Shown in pieces: positions 18,104 to 26,575 of a stretch of 64,000 nucleotides of DNA (position 1 is the stretch's first letter; the number at the start of each line of letters is the position of its first letter). Under the pieces are notes generated by a model. That model saw only the letters and a list, made by a program, of their open reading frames with translations. It ran no database searches and had not been told where the DNA came from. Location: assembly GCF_006345825.1 (NCBI RefSeq), contig NZ_VCIX01000091.1, positions 248,001-312,000 on the forward strand. Reading direction: 5' to 3'. A program made the position numbers and the translations under genes. The stretch comes from Paenibacillus paridis. GTDB lineage: Bacteria > Bacillota > Bacilli > Paenibacillales > Paenibacillaceae.

Positions 18104-18428
18104 CTGCTGCGGCCTCCTGAATGTGTGACAAGATAGGTATGCGTTAAAAAGATATCCTGAGCGCCCATGAACAGGACGAGTGAGAGTGCTTTTGAATATT
18201 TTTCCTATTATTCGACATTATTTTTGGAAATCCTGCTTGTTAAAAAGGATAAGCCGTAGGAAATGAACCGTTTGTCAAACGATGCATATTCCATTATTGT
18301 TCACGATACGTTCAAAACTATGGCGTTGCGTTCAATATATTCATTTGATATAGTTCTATTGTAGAACTATTCTATAATAGAATTATATTTGTGGTTTGGA
18401 TTCATCGGCCACTAAGGAGGACATGAGT
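18104..18428 (+). promoter_or_regulatory. Intergenic region with MarR-type operators and promoter
   Basis: Two adjacent palindromes lie before the MarR gene: TAGTTCTATTGTAGAACTA (18351-18369, 8-bp perfect arms) and TTCTATAATAGAA (18370-18382). A -10 TATAAT (18373-18378) is inside the second, so a bound repressor would block polymerase. This fits autoregulation by the MarR protein together with the MMPL exporter gene. The rest of the region, toward the leftward GGDEF-EAL gene, is AT-rich with no further feature seen. Confidence 0.7.
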
Positions 18429-18869
18429 GTGGATCGAGCGTTACTGAAACAAATGATCGATCGCTACGAGGCGGCCAACTTCCTCGTTAACCGTCGGTTA
18501 AACGCGATGATCCGCGAGCTGATGCCGGATGATCTGACGGTTGACCAGTTCTCAACGCTTCGCTACTTACGTTCAAGGGAGAAGTGCACATCATCTGAGC
18601 TTGCGGACATTTTCTGCGTAGGCAAAAGTTCCATAACCGCCATTATTACAAGACTGTTTGACAAGAATCTCATTGAGCGAATGCCGGATGAGAAGGACCG
18701 CCGCGTGATCTATTTGGCGCTAACCGAGGAAGGCCAGCAGATTTGCGACAGGATGGAGGAAAAGATTCACGTGCTTCTTGCTAAGTATATTAATCGTTTT
18801 GAAGAGCAAGAAGCCATATTTTTTATAGAAACCTTCGAAAGGCTTGCGGGGGAATTAATGAAACCTTAG
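18429..18869 (+). CDS. MarR-family transcriptional repressor
   Basis: A 146-aa winged-helix regulator. The DNA-binding core is CTSSELADIFCVGKSSITAI (recognition helix) followed by the wing RMPDEKDRRVIYLALTEEG, whose DxRxxxxxLT pattern is diagnostic of MarR. GTG 18429 is the best start: AAGGAGG lies 8 nt upstream, whereas ATG 18423 would be only 2 nt away and TTG 18396 precedes the ribosome site. It lies 28 bp before the MMPL transporter gene, a common repressor-exporter pairing in which a toxic ligand releases the repressor. Confidence 0.9.
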   Translation: MDRALLKQMIDRYEAANFLVNRRLNAMIRELMPDDLTVDQFSTLRYLRSREKCTSSELADIFCVGKSSITAIITRLFDKNLIERMPDEKDRRVIYLALTEEGQQICDRMEEKIHVLLAKYINRFEEQEAIFFIETFERLAGELMKP

Positions 18870-18897
18870 TTAGATTTGACATGGAGGGAGAACAACG

Positions 18898-21800
18898 ATG
18901 AGAACTGTACTGAAATTTAGGTGGCTGGTGCTGGGACTGTGGCTGGTAGCTGCTATTGGGCTTATGCTTTCCGCACCAGGCATGGAGGAGCTTGTTCGCA
19001 CGAAGGGGCAGATTAACGTGCCGGATGGCTATTCCTCAACGATAGCACGGGATTTGGAGAAAGCCGTTGGCACAAGCGAGGGAGCCAGCGCGAGCAGCGG
19101 AATGGCGACCGTGCTTGTGTTCCATAAGGACGGCGGTTTGTCAGATACGGATATCGCAGAGGTGAAAAGCGGTGTCGACAAGCTGAAGAGCGATGGGGAA
19201 TCCATCGGTGTCCTATCCGTTACGACTCACTTTGATACCAAAGAGTTAGAAGAGCAAATGGTATCCCAGGATGGCAGCACCATTCTTGCGCTCGTGAATG
19301 TAGAAGCAGGCGACCGTGAGCTGGCGGAGCTGCGAGATGGTCTATACGAGGCCATTTCAGATGTGAAGGTGGAGCATTATTACACGGGTAACTGGCTAAT
19401 TTCTGAGGACGTTGTCCAAAGCTCGCAGGAAGGTCTTAAGAAAACGGAATTTATTACGTTAGGCTTCATCCTCATTATCTTGTTTGTGGTTTTCCGTTCA
19501 GCGGTTGCGCCGCTCGTGCCGCTTGTAGCGGTCGGTTTTACGTACTTGATTTCGCAATCGATCATAGCGTTCCTGGTTGAATATTTCGATTTTCCGCTGT
19601 CCAACTTCACACAAATTTTCTTGGTCGCGGTATTGTTCGGGATCGGGACGGATTACTGCATCCTGCTCATCAGCCGCTTTAAGGAAGAGCTTACGCATAG
19701 TGGCGGCGATAAGACGGAGGCCATTGTCAATACGTATCGCACAGCAGGCAAGACCGTCTTGTTTTCCGGCTTAGCCGTGCTGGTCGGCTTCTCGGCGATT
19801 GGTTTCTCCACCTTTATGCTTTACCGCTCGGCGGTTGCCGTAGCGGTCGGCGTTGCCATTTTGCTAATAGCGTTGTTTACGATCGTGCCGTTCTTTATGG
19901 CTGTACTTGGCACAAAGCTGTTTTGGCCGGCGAAGGGATCTCTGGAGCATAAGCCAAGCAAGCTCTGGGGATCGGTCGGCAAATTTTCGCTCAAACGCCC
20001 TTTATGGGCGCTCATTATATTGGCCGTTATTATCGTTCCATTTCTGACAGCCTATAAAGGGACAATATCCTTTAACTCGTTAGACGAGATTGGGGATAAA
20101 TACGATTCCGTTAAAGCATTTAATCTCATCTCAGACAGCTTTGGGCCTGGAGATTCGCTTCCGACCACGGTTATCGTCAAAACGGATAAACCATTGGATA
20201 CGCCTGAAGGGCTTGCAGTGTTGGAGCAAGTCAGCCGCGAGCTGGCGAATACGGAGGGCGTTAAAGCAGTACGCAGCGCCACTCGTCCAACTGGTGAAGT
20301 GATGGAGCAATTCCTTGTTTCGGACCAAGTGGTTACTCTCGAGGATGGCCTTGGCCAAAGCGGCGAAGGTTTAGGGAAGATCGGAGATGGGCTTTCCGAT
20401 GCTAGCAGCGCGCTGAGCGAGAATGCGCCGAAGCTGAATGAAGCCGTTGATGGTGCCGGACAGCTCGTTGAGGGCACGAATAAGCTCAAGGACGGGGTCA
20501 TACAGCTGGGGGATGGTTTGAAACGCATCCAACAGGGCTTGCAGGATGGCTCCGCTGGCGCAGGTGAGCTTAGCGAAGGGCTGAAGCAAGCACAGGCTAG
20601 CGCGGAACAATTAGCAGGCGCAAGCCGCCAATTACAGGCCAGTTACGAGCAGCTAGGCGGAGGCCTAGGGCAGCTGACGGGTGCTTATAAGGCAATCGCT
20701 GCCGAGCAATCGAAGCTTGCAGATGGCTTATCTGGCGTAGAGCAAGGGCTGTCGGGCCTTCAGGAGACCTATCCTGAGCTGCAGAATGATGAGAATTTTA
20801 AGCAAGCGTTAAGCACATTAACGCAGCTGCAAGCGGGAGCAAGCGGAATTAGCGGGCAGCTGTCTCAGCTGAACGAACAGCTTTCCGGCATTTCTTCGGG
20901 GATGACGCAGGCAAATGCTGGCTTCTTGCAGGCAGCAGAAGGACAATCGGCGCTCGCTGCGGGTCTTGGGAAGTTAGCAAATGGCCTATCGGAGCTGCAA
21001 AAAGGGATTGCGCAAGCGGCCGCAGGCCAAGGGCAAATCGTCTCGAAGCTGCCAAGCGTAACGCAAGGCTTTAATGAGCTAACCGATGGTCAAAAAGAGC
21101 TTCAGGCCGGATTTGCTTCACTAAACGATCAGCTTGGCGAGCTTACTAACGGGCTTGATCAAAGCGTGGACGGCTTAACTCAAGTAACGGATGGACTGAA
21201 TTCGGCAGGCGGCTACCTGAATGGGCTCGCGGGTTCGCCGAATAAGCAGATGACAGGCTGGTACATTCCGGAAGAAGCAATTGCGAACGCGGAGTTCCAA
21301 ACGGCGCTTAATGTGTATATGTCAGAGGATCGCCAAACGGCGAAATTCGAAGTCATTTTCGGCAGCAATCCTTATTCGCAGGAAACGATGGCGCAAATCG
21401 ATGGGCTTGAAGCAGCTGTAAACCGCGCGATTCAGAGCACGGGCTATAGCGGAGCACAGGTGGCAATCGGTGGCGTAACGAGCATGAACAACGACTTAAG
21501 CAATATATCGAAAGCCGATTACTCGCGTACCGTTGTGCTGATGCTGATCGGGATTTCAATTATATTGATCATTTTGTTCCGTTCAATTGTTATGCCGCTT
21601 TATATGATTGCATCGCTGCTGCTTACGTATTATTCCTCATTGGCGATTGCGGAGGTCATATTCGTAAGGCTGCTTGGACAGTCAGGCATTAGCTGGGCGG
21701 TTCCGTTCTTCGGCTTCGTCATGCTGGTGGCGCTTGGCATCGACTATAGTATTTTCTTGATGGATCGGTTCAAGGAATACCGCCACCTCTCGCCGCAGGC

Positions 21801-22113
21801 AGCCATTCTTGAAGCGATGAAAAATATGGGGACGGTCATCATGTCGGCTGCCGTCATCCTAGGCGGGACATTTGCTGCGATGCTGCCTTCGGGCGTGATG
21901 TCGCTCCTACAAATCGCAACGATTGTACTTTGTGGATTGTTTATGTACGCCTTGCTTATGCTGCCGCTATTCATACCGGTCATGGTCCGTACGTTCGGTC
22001 CGGCCAACTGGTGGCCTTTCATGGGTCGCAAACCGGAGGCGGAGCAGGAAAAACGCATGCATGGGGGACAACCGCTGAAAGGGCAGCATGTCTCGCATGA
22101 TTCAACCCACTAA
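18898..22113 (+). CDS. MMPL/RND-family exporter with long coiled-coil loop
   Basis: A 1071-aa membrane transporter with two RND halves, each with about six helices. The proton-relay-like motifs GIGTDYCILLISRFKEE (N half, about residue 250) and GIDYSIFLMDRFKEYR (C half, about 950) are both present. Between them lies an unusually long extracytoplasmic region (about residues 480-780) of repeated heptad-like segments (GQLVEGTNKLKDGV, LGGGLGQLTGA, LSGISSGMTQA), similar in style to YhgE/Pip proteins. Family members move lipids or lipophilic drugs. It is cotranscribed with the MarR repressor and ended by a terminator. Confidence 0.9.
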   Translation: MRTVLKFRWLVLGLWLVAAIGLMLSAPGMEELVRTKGQINVPDGYSSTIARDLEKAVGTSEGASASSGMATVLVFHKDGGLSDTDIAEVKSGVDKLKSDGESIGVLSVTTHFDTKELEEQMVSQDGSTILALVNVEAGDRELAELRDGLYEAISDVKVEHYYTGNWLISEDVVQSSQEGLKKTEFITLGFILIILFVVFRSAVAPLVPLVAVGFTYLISQSIIAFLVEYFDFPLSNFTQIFLVAVLFGIGTDYCILLISRFKEELTHSGGDKTEAIVNTYRTAGKTVLFSGLAVLVGFSAIGFSTFMLYRSAVAVAVGVAILLIALFTIVPFFMAVLGTKLFWPAKGSLEHKPSKLWGSVGKFSLKRPLWALIILAVIIVPFLTAYKGTISFNSLDEIGDKYDSVKAFNLISDSFGPGDSLPTTVIVKTDKPLDTPEGLAVLEQVSRELANTEGVKAVRSATRPTGEVMEQFLVSDQVVTLEDGLGQSGEGLGKIGDGLSDASSALSENAPKLNEAVDGAGQLVEGTNKLKDGVIQLGDGLKRIQQGLQDGSAGAGELSEGLKQAQASAEQLAGASRQLQASYEQLGGGLGQLTGAYKAIAAEQSKLADGLSGVEQGLSGLQETYPELQNDENFKQALSTLTQLQAGASGISGQLSQLNEQLSGISSGMTQANAGFLQAAEGQSALAAGLGKLANGLSELQKGIAQAAAGQGQIVSKLPSVTQGFNELTDGQKELQAGFASLNDQLGELTNGLDQSVDGLTQVTDGLNSAGGYLNGLAGSPNKQMTGWYIPEEAIANAEFQTALNVYMSEDRQTAKFEVIFGSNPYSQETMAQIDGLEAAVNRAIQSTGYSGAQVAIGGVTSMNNDLSNISKADYSRTVVLMLIGISIILIILFRSIVMPLYMIASLLLTYYSSLAIAEVIFVRLLGQSGISWAVPFFGFVMLVALGIDYSIFLMDRFKEYRHLSPQAAILEAMKNMGTVIMSAAVILGGTFAAMLPSGVMSLLQIATIVLCGLFMYALLMLPLFIPVMVRTFGPANWWPFMGRKPEAEQEKRMHGGQPLKGQHVSHDSTH

Positions 22114-22125
22114 TAAATGAAAATT

Positions 22126-22176
22126 AGGATTACCCAAGGTCTTGGCATTAGCGACCTTAAGGTAATCCTTTTTTTA
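22126..22176 (+). terminator. Rho-independent terminator
   Basis: AGGATTACC (22126-22134) pairs with GGTAATCCT (22161-22169), with an inner AAGGTC/GACCTT stem, followed by T7. Confidence 0.85.
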
Positions 22177-22199
22177 TTTTCCGTTGTTCCATTCTTGGC

Positions 22200-22778
22200 T
22201 CAATGCTGCATAACATGATGCTCAAGCTCATGTCCTGTTAGAAATTCATTGATTTGCAGCTGCTGCTCGTAAAGCAGAAGCTGAAGCTGCTCTGCTCGTT
22301 CCTTGCAAGCAGAGGCTTCCTGCTCAGCTCGGGTAACTAGCCGGAGCAAATCATAGGATTCACTCGATAAACCGAGCTTTAACCGTACTTTTTCGATTCG
22401 AAAAGCTTCAGCATTTGGCGCGCTGCTGCAGTCCTCCGCTTTACCGCGTTTTGTATTCTCCGGTAACATCAATAAACCGGAGCGCCCCTGCTCCGTAATG
22501 CTATATATTTTTTTCCCCGATTCCTCGAGACGAAAGGTAATGAATCCGCGTGCTTCGAGCATTTGAAGCGTAGGATAAATCGAACCTGCGCTTGGCGAAT
22601 AAAGCCCGCCTGATTGCTCTTCTAATATTTTCATCATCTGGTAGCCGTGCATAGATTCATTCTCAAGCAGCTTCAGCAGTGCAAATTTGACGCCTCCGCG
22701 TCCAAAATAACGTTTGCCGCCGCGGCTATGCCGATGACCATCCGCTGCTTCGGAACGAGCAATTTGTGATTTTATCAT
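22200..22778 (-). CDS. PadR-family transcriptional regulator
   Basis: A 192-aa regulator. The N-terminal winged helix contains FGRGGVKFALLKLLENES and HGYQMMKILEEQSGG, then YSPSAGSIYPTLQMLEARG and ITEQGR, all typical of PadR. The C-terminal part (about residues 120-185) is helical and should form the dimer coiled coil. A GAGGTG ribosome site precedes the ATG. It is divergent from the ApbE/ferric-reductase-like operon and shares its upstream region, so control of that operon or of itself is possible; no target is evident. Confidence 0.9.
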   Translation of the reverse strand: MIKSQIARSEAADGHRHSRGGKRYFGRGGVKFALLKLLENESMHGYQMMKILEEQSGGLYSPSAGSIYPTLQMLEARGFITFRLEESGKKIYSITEQGRSGLLMLPENTKRGKAEDCSSAPNAEAFRIEKVRLKLGLSSESYDLLRLVTRAEQEASACKERAEQLQLLLYEQQLQINEFLTGHELEHHVMQH

Positions 22779-22843
22779 AAAGAGTCACCTCAATCTTTTA
22801 TCAAATGGCATTCGGTTAAGTGAAGAAGTCTTCTTCTACAGCA

Positions 22844-22872
22844 TTGACAATGATTATTATTATTATTTACAA
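22844..22872 (+). promoter_or_regulatory. Promoter -35 with Fur-like box
   Basis: TTGACA (22844-22849) overlaps a 19-bp segment (22846-22864) that matches the Fur consensus at about 15 of 19 positions. The -10 is weak (around TTACAA, 22867-22872). An iron-regulated start for the ApbE/ferric-reductase-like operon is plausible. Confidence 0.5.
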
Positions 22873-22966
22873 ACGAAAAAATATTATTGAATTTTGAAGT
22901 TGCCTTCACCCTGCTTTAACCTGATTTTCAGAATGCGGGTTTATACTTTTCCTTAATTCAAGTGTT

Positions 22967-23323
22967 ATGTCAGTTACAAAAGGGACGGTGAAGCTGGAGA
23001 TGAATTCATCTAAGCTAATGAAATGGCAGTTAGGGGCTTGTGGAGCTTTTGCCGTTTTTCTCGTGTTCGGATCGGTGCAGAACAGTGCGGCTTTTCAACA
23101 GGCGCACGTGCTGAAGGCAGGCGATAGCTCCAGCCCGTCATTAAGTCAGCAGCTCGAGGAGGAGGATGCGATCGTGGAGGATTGGGTAAAGCGGCAGCCG
23201 GCGGGCAGAAACCAGCACTACAGTGAAAGCGGGGGCAATGGCAGCTGGTCTACGGAACCGGAGGCAGATTCGGGTGAGAGCTCAGGCGGCAGCGGCATGC
23301 GGTCTCAGACGGGGCGTTCCTAG
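22967..23323 (+). CDS. Small secreted or membrane-anchored hypothetical protein
   Basis: A 118-aa protein with one hydrophobic segment (about residues 22-40, LGACGAFAVFLVFGS) acting as signal peptide or anchor, then an acidic, Ser/Gly-rich tail (SGESSGGSGMRSQ). The start is uncertain: no good ribosome site precedes 22967, and ATG 23000 is an alternative. It abuts the ApbE gene (stop directly followed by ATG), so it is part of that operon. No FMN-attachment motif of the S/T-GAT type is visible, so it does not look like the ApbE substrate. Confidence 0.55.
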   Translation: MSVTKGTVKLEMNSSKLMKWQLGACGAFAVFLVFGSVQNSAAFQQAHVLKAGDSSSPSLSQQLEEEDAIVEDWVKRQPAGRNQHYSESGGNGSWSTEPEADSGESSGGSGMRSQTGRS

Positions 23324-24316
23324 ATGGATAATCGGACTACTATTCACTTTCGGGCCATGAATACGGACGTTGAAGCCATTCTCATTCATAACTCAGATGC
23401 TCGGTCACCGGGCAATGCAGAGGACAATTCCGAGGCAGGCGAGTACGCAGCCTTGGTTAAGCAGTGGTTTCTGGATATGGAGAACAGGCTTAGCCGATTT
23501 CGAGCGGATAGCGAGCTGAGCCAGCTCAATCGCTCTGGCGGCAATTGGCAGCTTGTCTCACCTCTCCTATTTCAAATCCTATCTGAAGCCAATAAATATC
23601 GAATGCTCACGGGAGGTTTGTTCAACGTTCATATGTTAAAGGCGCTTGAAGCAGCTGGATACAGCCAATCTTTCGAACATATCGGCCATATTCAAGGCTT
23701 TCCCATCCACAGCATCGGTCCGGCGACAAGCGACACGCTGCTGGAAATGGACGCAGGGATGAAGGCAGTAAGGCTTCAGCGAGGCGCAGAGGTCGATTTG
23801 GGCGGCATCGCAAAGAGCTGGTCTGCCCGAAAGCTAGCTGACTGGCTGCGTCGCAAACGAGGCGTTCAGGCTGGGATGATCAATGCAGGCGGCGATGCGG
23901 CAATCTGGGATTTGCGAAGCGCCAGCGCGCCGGCTGAGCTGCGAATCCAAAATCCATGGAAGCCCGATTGCGCCGAAGCGGTCATTTTACTCCGCAATGG
24001 GGGCATCGCTACCTCCAGTACGCTGGGACGAAGCTGGAATTTGCAGGACGGAACTTTCTGCCACCATATTCTTGATCCACGCACAATGAAGCCAAGCCGC
24101 AGCGATGTTGTACAGTGTACCATTACAGGGCCTGACGTTACGGCGTGCGAGGTGTGGGCGAAGGCGGTATGTATTGCCGGCTTCGAGGAAGGTACAGCGC
24201 TGCTGGCGACGTACGCTCCTGAATATGCGGGTTATATGTACACCGCAGACCGTACGCTGCGCAAGCACGAAGCTTCCAGTGATCGTAAAGGGAAGGAAGG
24301 GATCGGGGATGACTGA
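23324..24316 (+). CDS. ApbE-family FAD:protein FMN transferase
   Basis: ApbE enzymes attach FMN covalently to Thr/Ser residues of target proteins using FAD and Mg2+. Visible blocks are FRAMNTDVEAIL near the start, MENRLSRFRADSELSQLN, the core EVDLGGIAKSWSARK (about residue 160), MINAGGDAAIW, GGIATSSTLGR, HHILDPRTMKP and DVTACEVWAKAV (metal-site Asp/Thr region). It has 330 aa and no signal peptide, so it is cytoplasmic, unlike periplasmic ApbE. It overlaps the following membrane gene by 8 bp. Together they suggest a flavin/haem electron-transfer unit, perhaps for iron reduction. Confidence 0.9.
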   Translation: MDNRTTIHFRAMNTDVEAILIHNSDARSPGNAEDNSEAGEYAALVKQWFLDMENRLSRFRADSELSQLNRSGGNWQLVSPLLFQILSEANKYRMLTGGLFNVHMLKALEAAGYSQSFEHIGHIQGFPIHSIGPATSDTLLEMDAGMKAVRLQRGAEVDLGGIAKSWSARKLADWLRRKRGVQAGMINAGGDAAIWDLRSASAPAELRIQNPWKPDCAEAVILLRNGGIATSSTLGRSWNLQDGTFCHHILDPRTMKPSRSDVVQCTITGPDVTACEVWAKAVCIAGFEEGTALLATYAPEYAGYMYTADRTLRKHEASSDRKGKEGIGDD

Positions 24317-24863
24317 TTGGTTGATCGAATTGCCTACCTGGCAGCTTACGCGTATATTTGCGATTGCGGCTTACTTGCTGCTGTTTGGCGGGATGGCTAT
24401 GGGCATGCTTTACGGCTACCCGTTCATGAAGGGAAAGAGGAAGGCAACCCTCTATAAGGCCCATATGCAATTAACGAATAGCGGCACGCTGTTAGCCTTG
24501 CTCCACATGGCAGTTTTGGTTATCGATACCTATACGCCATTCAAATGGACAGAGCTGTTGATTCCGTTTATGGCCCATGAACATCCTCTCCTGTACGGGC
24601 TGGGTACGCTGTCGTTATACGGGATGCTGCTGCTGCTGCTCACGTCAGATTTTCGCCAGAAGTTCTCACGCCGTATTTGGCTAACGATTCATTTGCTTTC
24701 CTATCCGATCTTCATCATGGCGCTTGCACACGGATTTTTCTCAGGTACGGATACCGAACTTCCCTTAATCAAAGGGATGTATGTGGCAACATTGGTGATA
24801 ACGCTGCTGCTTGCAAGCGGGAGGATGCTAGTGAAGAAACCAGCCCGCCGCGCTGCTGCTTGA
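24309..24863 (+). CDS. Ferric-reductase-like transmembrane protein
   Basis: A 184-aa protein with five to six membrane helices (about residues 12-32, 48-70, 88-105, 125-140, 155-172). Histidines within helices (HMQLTNSGTLLALLHMAV, WLTIHLLSYPIFIMALAHG) suit a b-type haem site as in the ferric reductase-like/MsrQ/YedZ superfamily. It carries no flavin or NAD domain, so electrons must come from a partner. The start overlaps the end of the ApbE gene, meaning translation is probably coupled. A Fur-like box upstream of the operon fits a role in iron reduction; this is inference. Confidence 0.78.
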   Translation: MTDWLIELPTWQLTRIFAIAAYLLLFGGMAMGMLYGYPFMKGKRKATLYKAHMQLTNSGTLLALLHMAVLVIDTYTPFKWTELLIPFMAHEHPLLYGLGTLSLYGMLLLLLTSDFRQKFSRRIWLTIHLLSYPIFIMALAHGFFSGTDTELPLIKGMYVATLVITLLLASGRMLVKKPARRAAA

Positions 24864-24940
24864 ATGAATGGTTGTTACCGTTTTAATAACGGGCGGTTGG
24901 CTGAACTTTTTTTGAAAAAAATAGCGTAAAACGGTATTGC

Positions 24941-24969
24941 TTGAAGAGCAGGAAGCCGATAAATAAAGT
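24941..24969 (+). promoter_or_regulatory. Sigma-A promoter
   Basis: TTGAAG (24941-24946), 17-bp spacer, TAAAGT (24964-24969), 38 bp before the binding-lipoprotein gene. Confidence 0.6.
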
Positions 24970-25007
24970 AGAGATGGAAGAACCTTTATTGGATCGGAGG
25001 AAATGCA

Positions 25008-26348
25008 ATGAGGCTCCGTATGATGAACAAAGCTCTGTATCTGCTCTCGTGGATGATCATGATATCAATTTTAAGCAGCTGCGCGAACAACGGAGATAAA
25101 CAAAGCATAGGCACGCAGACGCCTGCTCCTGATTCCGAGAAAGTGACTTTAAAGGTCGTCCAAAGCCTGATGACCCCACAGCGGACGGCAGAACTCAAGA
25201 AGCTAATCGGGCAGTTCGAACTCCAGAATGCCAATATCCGCATCCAGTTAATTACGCCGACAGAAGATAACGCGGACGATGCCATTTTAACGATGCTGGA
25301 GGATAACCAAGACATAGATATCGTAGAGGTACGTGACATAACGGCGCATACCTATGCCTCTCGCGGACTGCTGGTCAGTCTGGAGCGCTACTTGCCGGAG
25401 TGGAGCAACTATTCGCTCATTAGCGAGGATGCCAGATTGATGGCTAGGGATATTGGGGACATTACCTATTATATTCCAAATAGTCTTTACCAGGTCCAGC
25501 TCTATTACCGAAAGGATTGGTTCGACGCTAAAGCGCTTCAAGCGCCGGAGACATGGGAACAGCTTTACTTTGTCGGTAAGCAGTTGACGAAACCAGAGTT
25601 GGGCCGTTACGGCTTTGCTTTTCGCGGTGGGCCGGGTGCCGCCAATACGCTCACCAGCATGATCCAAGATTACAACGGAGATGGCGTTAGCAGCAGCGAT
25701 TCCATGTTTGAGTTGGACGGGACAACGATCTTTGCCGGAGAACGAGCAGCCGAGGCGCTTGAGCTTTACCGTAAGCTTTACGTTGAGACTTCACATCCCA
25801 AATCCATAGATTGGGGATTCAACGACCAAGTGAATGCATTCGCAAATGGCGAAGCTGCCATGCTTATTCAAGATTCGGACATCATCCCACAAATTAGGGA
25901 AAAGCTGAAAAATAACGAGTGGGCGACGGCTCCTCTGCCAACGGGGCCCCAGGGCATATCCCACTATAACGTTGGCGCTGCCGGCTGGGGCATTGCCTTG
26001 CAGTCTAAGCATAGGGACGAGGCTTGGGCCTTCATTACGTATTTGTCCTCGGCCGAAAGCAATAGAGCTTTTGCTGATGCCGCAGGGCTCAGATCCATCT
26101 ATAGCGGTGCTATCGACGATGAGAAATATGCAACGAGCCCGTATGCCCCTTATATTTTGATGGCCAATGATCCTATTCATTACAGAGGAGTCAAACGGCC
26201 GAGCCATTACACAAATTTCAGTGAGTATTACCGGATGGGAACGGAACTCGGACGGCAATATTTGCAAGGCACTCTTGCTACAGAAGACTTGCTGAAGACA
26301 TTCGACGAATTCTGGCAAAATCAAAAAAAGCTGGCTAACGGCCAATAG
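25008..26348 (+). CDS. Extracellular solute-binding lipoprotein (family 1), orphan
   Basis: A 446-aa sugar-type binding protein. The signal peptide ends in the lipobox ILSSC (Cys about residue 25), so it would be lipid-anchored outside the membrane. The body has the typical blocks QNANIRIQLITP, QVQLYYRKDWFD, PETWEQLYFVGKQL, NAFANGEAAMLIQDS and GAAGWGIALQSKHRDEAWAF. The ribosome site GGAGG precedes the ATG. It sits alone between terminators and promoters with no permease or ATPase, so it must share a transporter encoded elsewhere or act as a sensor. The substrate is unknown. Confidence 0.9.
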   Translation: MRLRMMNKALYLLSWMIMISILSSCANNGDKQSIGTQTPAPDSEKVTLKVVQSLMTPQRTAELKKLIGQFELQNANIRIQLITPTEDNADDAILTMLEDNQDIDIVEVRDITAHTYASRGLLVSLERYLPEWSNYSLISEDARLMARDIGDITYYIPNSLYQVQLYYRKDWFDAKALQAPETWEQLYFVGKQLTKPELGRYGFAFRGGPGAANTLTSMIQDYNGDGVSSSDSMFELDGTTIFAGERAAEALELYRKLYVETSHPKSIDWGFNDQVNAFANGEAAMLIQDSDIIPQIREKLKNNEWATAPLPTGPQGISHYNVGAAGWGIALQSKHRDEAWAFITYLSSAESNRAFADAAGLRSIYSGAIDDEKYATSPYAPYILMANDPIHYRGVKRPSHYTNFSEYYRMGTELGRQYLQGTLATEDLLKTFDEFWQNQKKLANGQ

Positions 26349-26350
26349 AA

Positions 26351-26394
26351 AAAAGGAGGCTCCGCGAGTATAGTCGGCGGAGCCTCCTTTTTGC
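26351..26394 (+). terminator. Rho-independent terminator
   Basis: Strong stem AAGGAGGCTCCGC/GCGGAGCCTCCTT with A- and T-rich flanks; it can work in both directions. Confidence 0.88.
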
Positions 26395-26482
26395 GAAGGA
26401 TGATGCAGCAGGTTGTTCTGGCCGGGGATGTCTCGTATGAAGCAGGAGACAGTGGGTAACCTGTTAAGAGCAGGTATGCAGC

Positions 26483-26512
26483 TTGACCAAGACCCTGTGA
26501 CGCATATACGAT
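26483..26512 (+). promoter_or_regulatory. Candidate promoter of the asparaginase-like/VOC/Bcp operon
   Basis: TTGACC (26483-26488), 18-bp spacer, TACGAT (26507-26512), 63 bp before the asparaginase-like start. Confidence 0.5.
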
Positions 26513-26575
26513 AGATATCCATTAACCTTTATGAATGAAAGCGCAGGATTAGCGAGACGGCAAGGAGGACCAAAC

